Source of the DNA: Gambelia wislizenii | Lineage: Eukaryota; Chordata; Lepidosauria; Squamata; Crotaphytidae | Direction of reading: 5' to 3' | DNA length: 64,000 nt | Assembly (NCBI GenBank): GCA_030847615.1 | Contig: JAUMIR010000003.1 | Location: forward strand, 289,038,265-289,102,264 | Shown: positions 42,935 through 52,604 of the stretch, piece after piece | Numbering within the stretch: position 1 is the first letter of the stretch | Layout of the letters: each line of letters starts with the position of its first letter | The notes under the pieces: model-generated | Seen by the model: the letters and a program-made list of their open reading frames with translations, nothing else | What the model was told of the DNA's origin: nothing | Database searches by the model: none | Position numbers and translations under genes: made by a program

Positions 42935-44002
42935 GGGGCCGTTTACATGGCAAAATAAATCCTCAAGGAATTTGACAAGATGCCTGATAGTTCCCACATA
43001 TTTTGAAGCCACAGCACCCTTTTCAGAAGGAGGGGGAGCGAAAAACGCATAAGTCATCCAGTATCAGCTTTCGTTAGTTTTCCAGACTTTTTTGATAAAG
43101 TTTGCGAAAATGTGCACAATTCATAGTGTGAACTTACATTTCGCAAATGTCTGTGTGAACTTGAAGCAACCTTTCCAAAGTAGCCTGAGCAGAGCTGAAT
43201 CCTGATTGGTTGGAGTGACCATTGTGCCTCCTCCAAATTGACGGAGGGGTTGGAGGGAGAAATCCACCGAGCCCGCCATTTGTCCCTTCTTCTGCTTGTA
43301 GCCCACTTTGGGAAATCTGCTCTGAGCCCTTCCTGTCTGTTTCAATGGAAGGCTTTGGGGGCAGGGAAGATGGTCAGGAATGGGGCTAGCCCTCGCTTGG
43401 GTGGTGTGTGTGTGCATGTGTGAGCGTGCTGCAACTGGCAGATCACTCAATTGTTCTGTTGTGTGTTTGACAGTCTGCTCAGCTGCAGAGAAAAGGAGAC
43501 TCAGCAGGAAGTGTGTGTGTGTGAGGGGGGGAGGAGGGAGGAAGATCAGGAGGGAAAGAAAGAGAGAGAGAAAGTGCTCTGATCTTTCCTTCTGAGTAAT
43601 GCCTGCTATTTTTCAAGCCTGTTATTCCAAAATCCCTTTCACTCATGGAGGAACTATCCCCCCCCCATCAAACTCCTCTCTGTCAGCTGTGTGCAGCTTG
43701 CTTTAGGGAACAATAACAGGAAACATTTCTGTGTGTTTTCAGTGAGTGAAGGAGAAGGGTTCCTTTTGGCTTTAAGAGGCAGGCATTCGTAAGCCATTCC
43801 TTCCTCTCTCTCTCCTTTTCTTCCCTCTGTCTGTGCTTGGGAGGCCACGTCCCCTGCACCTTTGCCCATCTGAACCAGAAAGTGAAAAAGTAAACAAAGC
43901 AAGTGAACCCCCCCCCATAAATCGTCTAAACTGCCTGGCACTGGTGTGAAAAAATGCTAAAGCGCAAATTGCCACAATTAAATCTGCAATGTAACTGAGC
44001 CC
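42935..44002 (+). mobile_element. Harbinger-like element of the GGGGYCGTTTACA family
   Basis: 1068 bp. The left terminus GGGGCCGTTTACATGGCAAAA and right terminus GCAATGTAACTGAGCCC are imperfect inverted repeats; the 3-bp TGA lies on both sides (42932-42934, 44003-44005). The first about 200 bp align with 60702-60900 ('aatcctcaaggaatt', 'gatagttcccacat', 'agcaccctttt.agaaggaggggg'). The interior has purine-rich runs (43520-43570) and frames up to 109 codons without recognisable domains. The Myb-like gene of the related unit is absent here. Confidence 0.8.
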
Positions 44003-44005
44003 TGA

Positions 44006-45198
44006 GTCTCTATTGAGATTCACAAGCACAGCAACCTCCTACTTGGATACATGCTCAACTAAGAACTGGCCCTCCCATCCATCTTTGGCTTAGCCTTTCC
44101 TTTTAAGCTAACCCTGGGATTCTATCTGAGCTGTTTGCTGGAAGCTGAGGCTTCTCTCCCTCAGTTCCAGTCATTCTATACATTATGGCTGTCTCTGTTC
44201 CGCAAACAGCATATTTCCAGGCTATTCTCTGACCAAAAATAAATTATGTTAACCTTCTTCCAAACTGTGCTAAATTTAGATCCTTTAACCAACAAGCTAT
44301 AGTTCAACACCATCTTTGTTGAATGATATTTCCCTGGGGATGTTAAATGGGCCTGGGGGTTCACAGATGCATTTTAAATTTTAAGAGGGTTGTGTGAGTG
44401 CTATCATGAAATTACTGATTTCACATAAGGCAAATGGTTGAAGTTAAAATACCAGTACCAATCCAGTAACCTATCCAAGTACAAGGCAAGGGTGGGATCT
44501 GAGCCCACAAACATATCACCACTCCTTGGGAACCATGACTTTCCACTCCAGTAGACCATCCATTCCCCAGGAGGCAAACCAATTAATTTCTCCCAGTCAC
44601 TTCTAAGTAAATCCCACTCAAATTAATTTATTTTGTTAGATTAATGGGAACATCATCCCAGAATCAATATCTCCTCAATCTATTATCCAAATCAATTCCT
44701 GTTCAATTAATTCTCAATCTACTCATTTTCTCTTTGCCAGAAAATCCTGCCCTTCTCTCCTCCCCCTATCTCAATCTCTGAGAGCCATTACTTAAGGCTG
44801 GCCCAAGCCATTTCACTGCCTGAGGCAGGAAAAAATGACATATCTCCCCATCTCTCCCAGAATCACAACCCAAATGCAGAGGCTTAGCATTTCTGTTAGA
44901 ATAATTCATCCCAGTCATCCCCTCTTATTCACTCTCTCATTCTTACTGCTCCCTTCAACTTAACCTCTCTTACACACACCCACACACACCCACACACCTA
45001 CCTTACACCCAACTTAGCCCAACACAGACATGTCTCATTCATCCATTAGGTACAACCCACCATTTTCCTGCATCCACCACAGCACTGCCCTTTCCAGAGT
45101 TGCCTTGTCTCCCCCACTCCCTGGTCACTCTCTCAAGCCCCCCAAATATATGGCAATGGGAATTCAGGGTCCCCTGCTCTCCCCACCAATTTTAAAAG
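44006..45198. other. No feature recognised
   Basis: C-rich simple sequence (cacacaccc repeats) near 44980-44999 and a scrap 'cactgcctgaggcagg' near 44814 common in reptile MITEs. No gene. Confidence 0.4.
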
Positions 45199-45222
45199 TC
45201 ATAGAATCATAGAATCATAGAA
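45199..45222 (-). repeat. CR1 3' octamer tail
   Basis: Three tandem 'tcatagaa' units, the antisense of (ATTCTATG)n, mark the exact 3' end of the CR1. The same tail marks the CR1 copies at 12917, 26886, 35768 and 55566. Confidence 0.9.
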
Positions 45223-45287
45223 TTGTAGAGTTGGAAGAGACCATGAGGGCCATCCAGTCTAACTCTCTGCCATGCAGGAAATCTTGA

Positions 45288-46382
45288 TCAAAGCATCCCC
45301 AACAGATGGCAATCCAGTCTCTGTTTAAAGACCTCCAAGGAAGGAGACCCCACCACGCTCCAAGGGAGTGCGTTCCACTGCCGAACATCTCTTACTGTCA
45401 AAAAGTTCCTCCTAATGTTGAGGTGGAATCTCTGTTCCTGAAGCTTGCATCCATTGCTACGTGTTCCAGTCTCTGGAGCAGCAGAAAACAAGCCTGCTCC
45501 ATCCTCAGTGTGACACCCCTTCAAATACTTAAACAGGGTTATCATATTGCCTCTTAACTGTCTTTTTTCCAGGCTAAACATACCCAGCTCCCTCAGTCTC
45601 TCCTCATAAGGCATGGTTTCTAGACCTTTCACCATTTTAGTTGCCCTTCTCTGGACATGCTCCAATTTGTCAATATCCTTTTTCAATTGTGGTGCCCAGA
45701 ACTGGACACAGTATTTTAGGTGAGGTCTGACCAAGGCAGAATAGAGCGGCACTATTATTTCCCTTGATCTAGATACTATACTTCTATTGATACAGCCCAA
45801 AATCGCATTGGCCTTTTTAGCTGCCACATCACACTGTTAGCTCATGTTCAACTTGTAGTCTACCTGGACTCCTAGATCCCTTTCACACGTAGTCTCGTTC
45901 AGCCAGGTCTCTCCCATCCTATATCTATGCATTTCATTTTTCCGACCTAAGTGCAGTACTTTACATTTCTCCGTGTTGAATTTCATTTTGTTAGCTTTGG
46001 CCCAGCTCTCCAGTCTATCCAGGTCATTTTGAATTTTGATCCTGTCCTCTAGGGTATTAGCTACTCCTCCTAATTTGGTGTCATCTGCAAATTTGATAAG
46101 TATGCCCCTAATTCCCTCATCCAAGTCATTGATAAAGATGTTGAATAGCACTGGGCCCAGGACAGAACCCTGTGGCACTCCACTGGTCACATCTTTCCAA
46201 GACGAAGAGGAGCCACTGCTGAGCAACCTTTGGGTTCAGCCGGTCAACCAATTACAAATCCATGGAACAGTTAACATGTCTAGCCCACATTTTACAAGTT
46301 TGCTTGCAAGAATGTCATGGGGAACCTTGTCAAAGGCCTTACTGAAATCAAGGTATGCGATGTCCACAGCGTTCCCTTCATC
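45288..46382 (-). pseudogene. CR1 ORF2, RT palm to C-terminus
   Basis: The frame 46226-45837 carries the RT core: '[20 protein letters not shown]' (motif B) and 'GILIKFADDTKLGG' with the catalytic FADD intact, then 'DLDRLESWAKANKMKFN'. A stop near 45830 separates it from 45827-45288, which encodes the C-terminal block ('[17 protein letters not shown]', 'HVQRRATKMVKGLE', 'RNFLTVR.VRQWNALP') up to the natural end just before the 3' UTR. Between 46382 and 46226 the RT continues out of frame. Compared with other CR1s here, the RT motifs are well preserved, suggesting a fairly young insertion. Confidence 0.9.
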
Positions 46383-46493
46383 TACCAAGCTGGTAACTTT
46401 ATTAAAAAAGAGATCAGATTAGTCTGGCACGACTTGTTTCTCTGAAACCCATGTTGACTTTTTGTGATTATAGCATTGCCTTCTAAATGTTCA
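46382..46493 (-). pseudogene. CR1 ORF2 segment left of the solo LTR
   Basis: Short coding stretch 'HLEGNAIITKSQHGF...KSCQTNLISF', the RT finger region immediately following the LTR insertion point. The preceding codons of the same protein lie beyond the LTR, from 47196 upward, so the insertion cut the RT domain between 'PGKILEQIIK' and this piece. Confidence 0.85.
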
Positions 46494-47195
46494 TGTGAGA
46501 GTATGCTTATATGTATGATTGTGTGTATGTATGGGTTCCTGTCAATCTTAGAGAAGCAAGGCCTTAAAATGAACCAAGAAAATGGATGCCGTGCAAAGCA
46601 TTGCTTGAGGTGTAACTTGGAAACCGGACTGAGGAAAGGAGAAAACTTGGAAGCTGAGATGAGGTGCTGACCAAGCATAACCAAACACAATGGAAACTGA
46701 TAACCTAGTTTGGGAGCGTTCTGTACAAGTGAGTGGACTGCTGGCCAGGCATGACAGAGACAATACCAGCTGTCGGTATGATTGAGGAAGTTCTGAGCGA
46801 ACACAGAACATACCTTGCTCTGCCTAAGGAACTGTCTAAGGAACTGTCATGAGATCATGCCAGCTCGAAAAGCATGCAGTTCTCAAGGAAGGAGATGGAA
46901 AAGGTATAAGAGCTGGGACATTTTCGGCTTGCTTTCATGGTTCCTGTACTGTGGCAACAGACCATCCATGCCTTCATCACCGTTCAGGGAAGGATCGTTG
47001 TGAGTATGTGGTGTGAGTGTGTGTGTGAATGGAAAAGAGCTCTTGATAGTTAACTGAATGTCTTATGTCTAAATAAATGTTACATGCATAGTGACTGAAA
47101 ACCAAATTTGGTCTCTCTGTGCCTTTTTGCCTGTCACTTGTCCGGGAAAATCTTAAACACTACCTGATTAAAAGGACCTCTATGTGGTCATAACA
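46494..47195 (+). mobile_element. Solo LTR of an endogenous retrovirus, inserted in CR1
   Basis: 702-bp unit starting TGTGAGAG and ending CATAACA, bounded by the 4-bp duplication TTCA (46490-46493 and 47196-47199). A TATA-like GTATAAGA lies at 46904-46911 and a polyadenylation signal AATAAA at 47072-47077, in the right order for U3-R-U5 on the plus strand. No internal viral genes remain, as expected after LTR-LTR recombination. A 4-bp duplication suits gammaretrovirus-like (class I) elements, but the class is an inference. Confidence 0.85.
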
Positions 47196-47207
47196 TTCAC
47201 AGACTCT

Positions 47208-47660
47208 CTATTTAATGATCTGCTCTAGTATCTTTCCTGGTATTGATGTCAGACTTACTGGACGATAATTGTTGGGATCCTCTTTTCCCCCCTTGTTGAA
47301 GATGGGGACAACGTTTACCCTCCTCCAGTCTGCTGGGACTTCTCCTGTTCTCCAGGAATTCTCAAAGATTATTGCCAATGGCTCTGAGATAACATTTGCC
47401 AGCTCTTTTAATACTCTTGGATGTAGTTCATCTGGTCCTGGAGATTTAAATTCATTTAGATTAAGAAGGTATTCCTGTACTACCTCTGTGCTTATTCTGA
47501 GCTGGATTTCCCCTATTGTGTCCTCTGTTCCATTCTCCTCAGGTTGGTCCCCCTTTTCCTTTTCTGAAAACACTGAGGCAAAGAAGGTGTTGAGTAATTC
47601 TGCCTTCTCTCTGTTCCCTGTTAGCATTTTGCCATCTTCTCCACATAGTGGCCCTATCAT
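47208..47660 (-). pseudogene. CR1 ORF2, linker and RT N-terminal part
   Basis: The 150-codon frame holds 'LLNTFFASVF' and 'FKSPGPDELHPRVLKELA', then 'WRTGEVPADWRRVNVVPIF' and 'NNYRPVSLTSIPGKILE', the canonical lead-in and RT motifs 1-2 of CR1 ORF2. It overlaps the end of the endonuclease frame by a few bases in another phase, showing a frameshift near 47660, in a region of A/T and C homopolymers (47690-47720 on the plus strand). Its C-terminal end runs up to the LTR at 47195. Confidence 0.9.
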
Positions 47661-48913
47661 TTCCTTCTTTCTCCTTTTGCTGCGGACTTACCCCCCACCC
47701 CAAAAAAAACCTTTTTATTGTTCTTAACCTCCCTAGGAAGCCTGAGCTCATTCTGCGCTTTAGCTTTACTGACTTTACTCCTACACGTGTTCGCTATCTG
47801 TTTGAATTCTTTTTTGGTGATTTCCCCCTTTTTCCATTTCCTATACATGTTCCGTTTAAAACTTAGCTCCATTGAAAGTTCTTTAGTCATCCATCCTGGT
47901 TTCTTGAGACACCTCCCATTTTTCTTCCTCAATGGTACTGTTTGAAATTGTGCCTTCAGTATCTCCCTTTTGAGAAAGTCCCATCCGTCTTGAGGTCTCT
48001 TCTCTTTTAGTATTCCTGACCATGGGATCACCCCCAGTATTTCCCTGAGTTTATTGAAATCAGCTCTCCTAAAGTCAAGAATGCGTGTCTGACTGTGCCT
48101 GGCTTCTCCTTTCCATTGTATAACAAACTCCAGGAGAACATGATCACTCTCACCTAAGGATCCCACCACTTGCACTCCATTAATCAGGTCATCTCTGTTG
48201 GTTAGGATCAGATCTAAAATAGCTGACCCCCTTGTTGCCTCTTCCACCTTTTGGACCATGAAATTGTCTTCCAGGCAAGTAAGGAATTTGCTAGACCTTG
48301 AAGTTTTGGTTGAGTTAGATTGCCAGCAAATATCAGGATAGTTGAAGTCACCCATCACTACTACATCTCTCCTTTCTGCATGTGTGTTCATCTGTTCTAG
48401 AAAGGCATCACCCAATTCCTCTGTCTGACTTGGGGGTCTGTAGTAGTGTCCCACAATAACATCCGTGTTGTTTCCCTCCCCTTTAATTTTTATCCAGATG
48501 CTCTCCACCTGGCTTCCAGTATTGATGTCATGGATCTCTTCACTGGTGTAAATATCCCTGACATATAATGCTATTCCTCCTCCTTTCCTGTTTGGCCTGT
48601 TTCTCTTGTAAAGGTTATACCCCTCTATTCCTACATTCCAATCATGAGACTCGTCCCACCAGGTTTCAGTAATGCCTATTATATCATATTTGTTTTGTAG
48701 TGCGAGGAGTTCAAGTTCACCTTGCTTATTTCCCATGCTCTGTGCATTAGTGTAGAGACATCTAAAACCATGTGTTCCCTTTACTTGCTGCCTGTGCAAG
48801 CTTTTTTGCCTCCCACTGTTGGGTCCTTGTGCTGTTTGCCTTGTTCCCTCTATGACAGTTTGACTATTTTCTCCAGCCCTTTTGCCTTCCAGAATACTGT
48901 CTCCTGCCCCCAT
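47657..48913 (-). pseudogene. CR1 ORF2, apurinic endonuclease domain
   Basis: The frame of 418 codons starts at an ATG 5 nt downstream of the ORF1 stop, the expected ORF2 start. It has a complete AP-endonuclease-like domain: Asn56 in 'YTNAQS', Glu83 in 'TETWW', 'GHYYRPP' (about 155-161), Asp189 and Asn191 in 'GDFNYPDICW', 'LDLILTN' (233-239) and 'GESDHVLLEF' (254-263, with the catalytic Asp/His). In a live element this nicks the target site to prime reverse transcription. All motif residues are present, so the domain could be intact even though ORF2 as a whole is not. Confidence 0.92.
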
Positions 48914-48918
48914 ATGAC

Positions 48919-49896
48919 TCAGTTTAAAGCCCTCCTGATCAAATTCTTAAGACTGTTGGCAAAAATGTTTCTTCCAACTGTCGTAAGATGCACTCCATCT
49001 CTTGCCAGAAGTCCCCCCTCATGGAAGCGCAGTCCATGATCCAAGAATCCAATTTGTTCTTAGCGACAGTATCTACGGAGCCAGTTGTTTACATTGGCTA
49101 TTTTCCTCTCCCTTTCTCGACCATGCCCTTCAACTGGCAGAAGAGACAAGATGACAACCTGTGCATCCATTTCTTTCAACTTCCTCCCCAGGGCCTCATA
49201 ATCTCTTCTGATCTTCAGAAAGCTGTGCCTTGCAGTATCATTGCTTCCCACATGGACCAAAAGGAAGGGGTAATGATCCGTAGGCTTGACGAGTCTTGTC
49301 AGCCTCTCGGTCACATCACAGATCTTTGCCCCAGGGAGACAACATACCTCCCGAGTCATCTTGTCAGGCCCACATACCACTGCTTCTGTACCCTGCAGCA
49401 AGGAGTCCCCCCCCACCACCACACACCTCCGCCGAGGATTCGTAGCTGCTGTTCCTTGCGGTGGTACTCTCAAGGTCCCCTGGTCTACCCCTGAAGTCTG
49501 TCCATGCTGTTCTTCCCCTTTGTCCTTGATAAGGGAAAGGGCTTCGAATCGATTCTGTAGGTGCAAACTGCTCGAAGAATCCCTGGATTTTCTTGTTCTG
49601 TGTGTAACATTCCTCCAGCTGTCTACTTCCTGTGTCTGTGAAGTGGCCCTCTCCTGCACAGCCACTTCCTCTGTGCGGTCCCCATCCAAGACTGTTTGTT
49701 TTGTTCTGTGCAGGAAAACCTCTTGCTCACGAATCTGTTGAAGTGTAGCTACCCGTGTCTCCAGCTGCTGGACTTTCTCTTCCAAGAGGGCTACCAGCTT
49801 GCACTTGGTGCATGTGAAGTTCTCCGCGTCTGTAGGCAAGAAGAAAAACATCACAGAAGTGTTGGAGGTGACTGCCGCAGCCCCCTCAGTGTCCAT
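48919..49896 (-). pseudogene. CR1 ORF1: zinc-finger-like motif, coiled coil, esterase
   Basis: The open part is 278 codons. 'FTCTKCK' near residues 27-33 is a Cys pair of a PHD-like finger; residues 34-60 form a heptad-like coiled coil; from about 154 an SGNH/GDSL-type esterase begins, with 'VVVGGDSLL' (159-167, block I) and 'LLVHVGSNDTAR' (212-223, block III). A TAA at 49059-49057 ends the frame, but the same phase continues for about 45 further codons, including a 'DGVHLT' block (the usual block V Asp/His), to a TGA at 48921-48919. An esterase ORF1 is a described property of CR1-group LINEs. The start is the first ATG after the 5' UTR. Confidence 0.88.
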
Positions 49897-50046
49897 GGTG
49901 AGAGATTTTAGATAATCTAAAAACTCTTAGGTAATGCTGAGAACGCTAAGCAGTACTTTTAGGTATGCTGTATTTTTGTTTGGTCAGTGAAATTCGCGCG
50001 CCGTTAGGTGCTTGCCTCAGCAACAAGCAGCCTCTCTGAACAGTCA

Positions 50047-50166
50047 AAATGGCTGTCCAGAAGCTGCTCTCCTTCTTCTCCCTGGCAGGAAACTGGCCTG
50101 GAAACTGGCAGGAAACTGGCTGTCCAGAAGCTGCTCTCTTTCTTCTCTCTGTCAGGAGACTGAAGT
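50047..50166. repeat. Tandem duplication in the CR1 5' UTR
   Basis: The block 'ggctgtccagaagctgctct' followed by 'ttcttctc.ctg.caggaaactg' occurs at 50051 and again at 50118, period 67 bp, about 90% identical. Tandem 5'-UTR units are known to carry promoters in several LINE groups; here that role is only inferred. Confidence 0.75.
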
Positions 50167-50356
50167 CATTTTAAGTGAAGTGTATGGCCTAGCATGATTC
50201 AGTGATAATATTTAAAGAAAATTCTTGAGGAAAGGGGTCATGCAGGTGTTAACGAGCATGTTTGGGTGGTTAATCAGTGCATAGGGAATATATAACTAAT
50301 GTCATAAAGACTCTCTGTATTCCTCATTACATGCAGGGCACCTCCTTCCACTCTCA

Positions 50357-51208
50357 GGAGATTATCAGACAGGAACAAAAAAGTGTTCCTGTCCCACAAT
50401 CTCCTCTCCTGCCCCTATCCCGTCCCTGTCCTGGCACAATAACAAAACTTGTCAGACCTACCTTTAGTAGCATCAACAGGGCAGCCCAGGAGTGAATGGA
50501 GCTCTGACGGAGCTCCCTTCACTTCCTGGAGTAAAATCATGCCCATTCTTGCGAGAAGACGCAAGCATGGAAAATTCAAAAATAAAAAGCAAAATATACA
50601 AAAAAAGTGACAGCAAGAACAAAAACACACTTTAAAACTTCCAAGAAAACCAGGGAAGTTTTTTAAAAAGTGTGCCACTTACTTTGATGTCCCAATCTCA
50701 CCAGGAAGTAGATTTTCCTTGGTTTTTTTTCCAGGCTGTGAGGCAGTGTTCTGGAAAAGTTTATTTCTGACATTTCGCCTGCATCTGTGGCTGAAATCTT
50801 CAGAGAAGAAGGTTCTCTGAAGATGCCAGCCACAGATGCAGGTGAAACATCAGAAATGAACTCTTCCAGAACATGGCCTCACAGCCTGGAAAAAATCCAA
50901 GGGAAATCTATGGATGCTGGCCATGAAAGCCTTTGACTTCTCACCAGGAAGTGGTCTGGCAGGGACCTCCCATTGATGCTGGGATCTCGCCAGTCAAACG
51001 GGGCACCTTTTCAGTCACAGGAACATTTGTGACAGGAATGGAATGTGGGATCTATTGACAGCTTCTCCCACCAATAAAAAGCAGTGCCAGTGGAACGGCA
51101 GCAGAATGGGTGCATTATGAGGGGGGAACAACATCATCTGAAAAGAGAGCCCTTTAGCGGTCTCCTGGTGTTCGTGTAATGCCACTTTTAACACGTCTGA
51201 TATTCTCC
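50357..51208 (+). mobile_element. PIF/Harbinger-like MITE with TCA duplication (copy D)
   Basis: The termini GGAGATTATCAGAC and GTCTGATATTCTCC are inverted repeats with one mismatch; TCA flanks both ends (50354-50356, 51209-51211). The interior is shared with copies at 1, 30896 and 34853, including 'cccattcttgcgagaagac', an A-rich centre, 'gatgtcccaatctcacc' and 'gggatctattgacagctt'. It is longer than copy B because a 229-bp palindromic insertion (50710-50938) splits it. Confidence 0.88.
50710..50938. mobile_element. Palindromic insertion with 14-bp target duplication
   Basis: TCTCACCAGGAAGT occurs at 50696-50709 and 50939-50952, so the 229 bp between are an insertion into the MITE. It consists of two arms of about 95 bp that are imperfect reverse complements (50713-50812 versus 50815-50932; for example 'ccaggctgtgaggc' and 'gcctcacagcctgg') meeting at 'agaaGGTTCTCTga', plus an asymmetric right tail 'atctatggatgctggccatgaaagcctttgac'. 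A 14-bp duplication points to retroposition, not to a cut-and-paste MITE. Confidence 0.85.
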
Positions 51209-51211
51209 TCA

Positions 51212-51653
51212 GTGTATGAGTTGTACCTCAGAGCTACACATTGGTAACTGCATCTTAGAAGACTCATTTCTGTTTTATTGACTTTTTAAATGAAGATGAT
51301 CAGAATGGTAATTTCCCGCAATGTTTTATATTATTATATTTAAAATAAATCCTGTTAATAATAAAACAGCAATTATTTCGCCCTTTATGTGAGCAGACAG
51401 GCATAGAACTGTACAATAAAGTAAAAGAGCAAATGTGTAGAGTTATCACTTTGGGGATTACTGGATATCTTTTTCTTTTGTTTTCTTTTTAAACTGAATT
51501 TGGCAAATACCATGCAGAGTTCTGAGATGTTTGAATCTCACAATCAACCACATTAATGTCATAAGGCTGATTTCCTTTATTGTCTGATTATGACTGATAT
51601 GTAAAAATTAATTCTTCAAATAAGTTCAAGTACAGGTAAGTAGTGTGAGTAAA
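51212..51653. other. No feature recognised
   Basis: Very AT-rich spacer between the MITE and the DIRS element. Confidence 0.5.
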
Positions 51654-51662
51654 CTTTCATTT
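51654..51662 (+). repeat. 9-bp direct repeat bordering the DIRS element (left)
   Basis: CTTTCATTT, identical to 56635-56643. It abuts the DIRS 3' terminus, whose position is supported independently by the homologous end at 58047. The last three bases (TTT) might belong to the element, in which case the shared flank would be 6 bp. Confidence 0.6.
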
Positions 51663-52169
51663 GCTGACCCAGACCATACCTCCCGTCCTCCCCTTAAAGA
51701 ACACACAGACACAGACATTTTTCTACAACTATGTATTGATTACAATTGGAAAACAGCGTTAGGTACACGTTAGTAATATATTGATTGATAGTATATAGAT
51801 TGGCATGAAAAGGCCACAATTTGCTGGTGGCTGCAAATGGTTGGCACTGTGGCATGGGTCCAGATCCCTTCATTGACTGTGTTGCTCAGTGGCCTCCATA
51901 TCAGTTGCTACTGACTACTTCTTGAAAGGGGGAGCCCCTGGCCAAGCCGTCCCGTGCGACACTCCTCTTTTTCACCTGGAAACAAGATGTTAACAGCCCT
52001 AACCATGGGTACCGTGGGGGGTAGGTCTCTGTGAACTTGAATTTGAACTTGATGGAGACCCCCGGTTCCCCCACCGACCCAGATTGGGGCCCATGCCAAT
52101 CGCCACAAAAGGCGATCCCCATGGGATCCGCCTTCCACCAACCCTTGCCGCCACCATCAACTGGCAGTC
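51663..52169 (-). repeat. DIRS 3' terminal region (inverted copy at 57600-58047)
   Basis: Non-coding end of the DIRS element. The reverse complement aligns with 57600-58047: 'cccaatctgggt', 'caagttcaagttcac', 'aataaccttgtttcacaggg/aacatcttgtttccaggtg', 'gtgccaaccatttgcagcca.cagcaa' and 'gtctgggtc.gcaaa'. Both sequences end at the same 'gggtc.gcaaa' position, which defines the terminus. The frames that cross it have no known domain. Confidence 0.8.
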
Positions 52170-52463
52170 CTACATTTCCTGATCGGGCTCCTGCCGTGCA
52201 GCCAGCAGCCTCCCTGGATGGATGTATCCCGCGAAGGCCCCGGATTGCCACCGCTCCAGTCGCTTGATGGTTTCTGTTGACAAGCCGCCCTGCACCGCCA
52301 TAGTCGCTGCTCTGATCTGGAATGAGTGACTCCTGTACTCCTTAACGGGCATCCCGAGCCACTGCAGAGCTGCCTTCATTACTGCCACAAACTGGTCAGA
52401 GGTGACTCATCCTCGTGCCAGAACAGGGGACCAGGCCCCTTCCTGCGGATGCTCAGGAATCGC
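52170..52463 (-). pseudogene. DIRS tyrosine recombinase, C-terminal catalytic part
   Basis: The frame 52388-52170 carries 'EYRSHSFQIRAAT' and 'LERWQSGAFAGYIHP'. In the family the first motif is HSFRxGAAT with the conserved HxxR; here His21 is present but the Arg position (codon at 52319-52317, CAG) is Gln, a one-base CpG-type change. The nucleophilic Tyr (codon 52226-52224) is present. Upstream to 52463, in another phase, 'FLSIRRKGPGPLF' leads in; a frameshift lies near 52395. The live enzyme would integrate a circular cDNA. The LTR at 52464-53088 separates this part from the rest. Confidence 0.85.
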
Positions 52464-52570
52464 TGTTGAGAAGCCAACTTAAATAGCTGATAAGATTGCC
52501 TGGCTCGGCAACAACTCAGTTGAAAAGCACAGTACCTGGTGTTGTCAGTAGCAGTCCTATAGGGTCAGAA

Positions 52571-52604
<34 letters not shown>

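Larger units (their letters stand above)
45199..50170 (-). mobile_element. Nearly full-length CR1 LINE, defective
   Basis: Minus-strand CR1 about 5 kb long including a 702-bp solo LTR. Order on the minus strand: 5' UTR with a 67-bp-spaced duplication (50166-50047), ORF1 (49896-48919), ORF2 (48913 to about 45285), 3' UTR, and octamer tail (three antisense ATTCTATG-type units at 45199-45222). CR1s move by target-primed reverse transcription and are usually heavily 5'-truncated, so a copy with both ORFs is uncommon. It is defective through an ORF1 stop, an ORF2 frameshift near 47660, the LTR insertion, further frame breaks near 46382-46226 and a stop near 45830. It closely resembles the fragment at 55566-56115. 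Confidence 0.92.

Noticed and set aside
51901..52251. 116-codon minus-strand frame at the DIRS end
   Set aside because: It overlaps the recombinase C-terminus in another phase and the non-coding terminal region; the homologous end at 57600 does not keep the frame.
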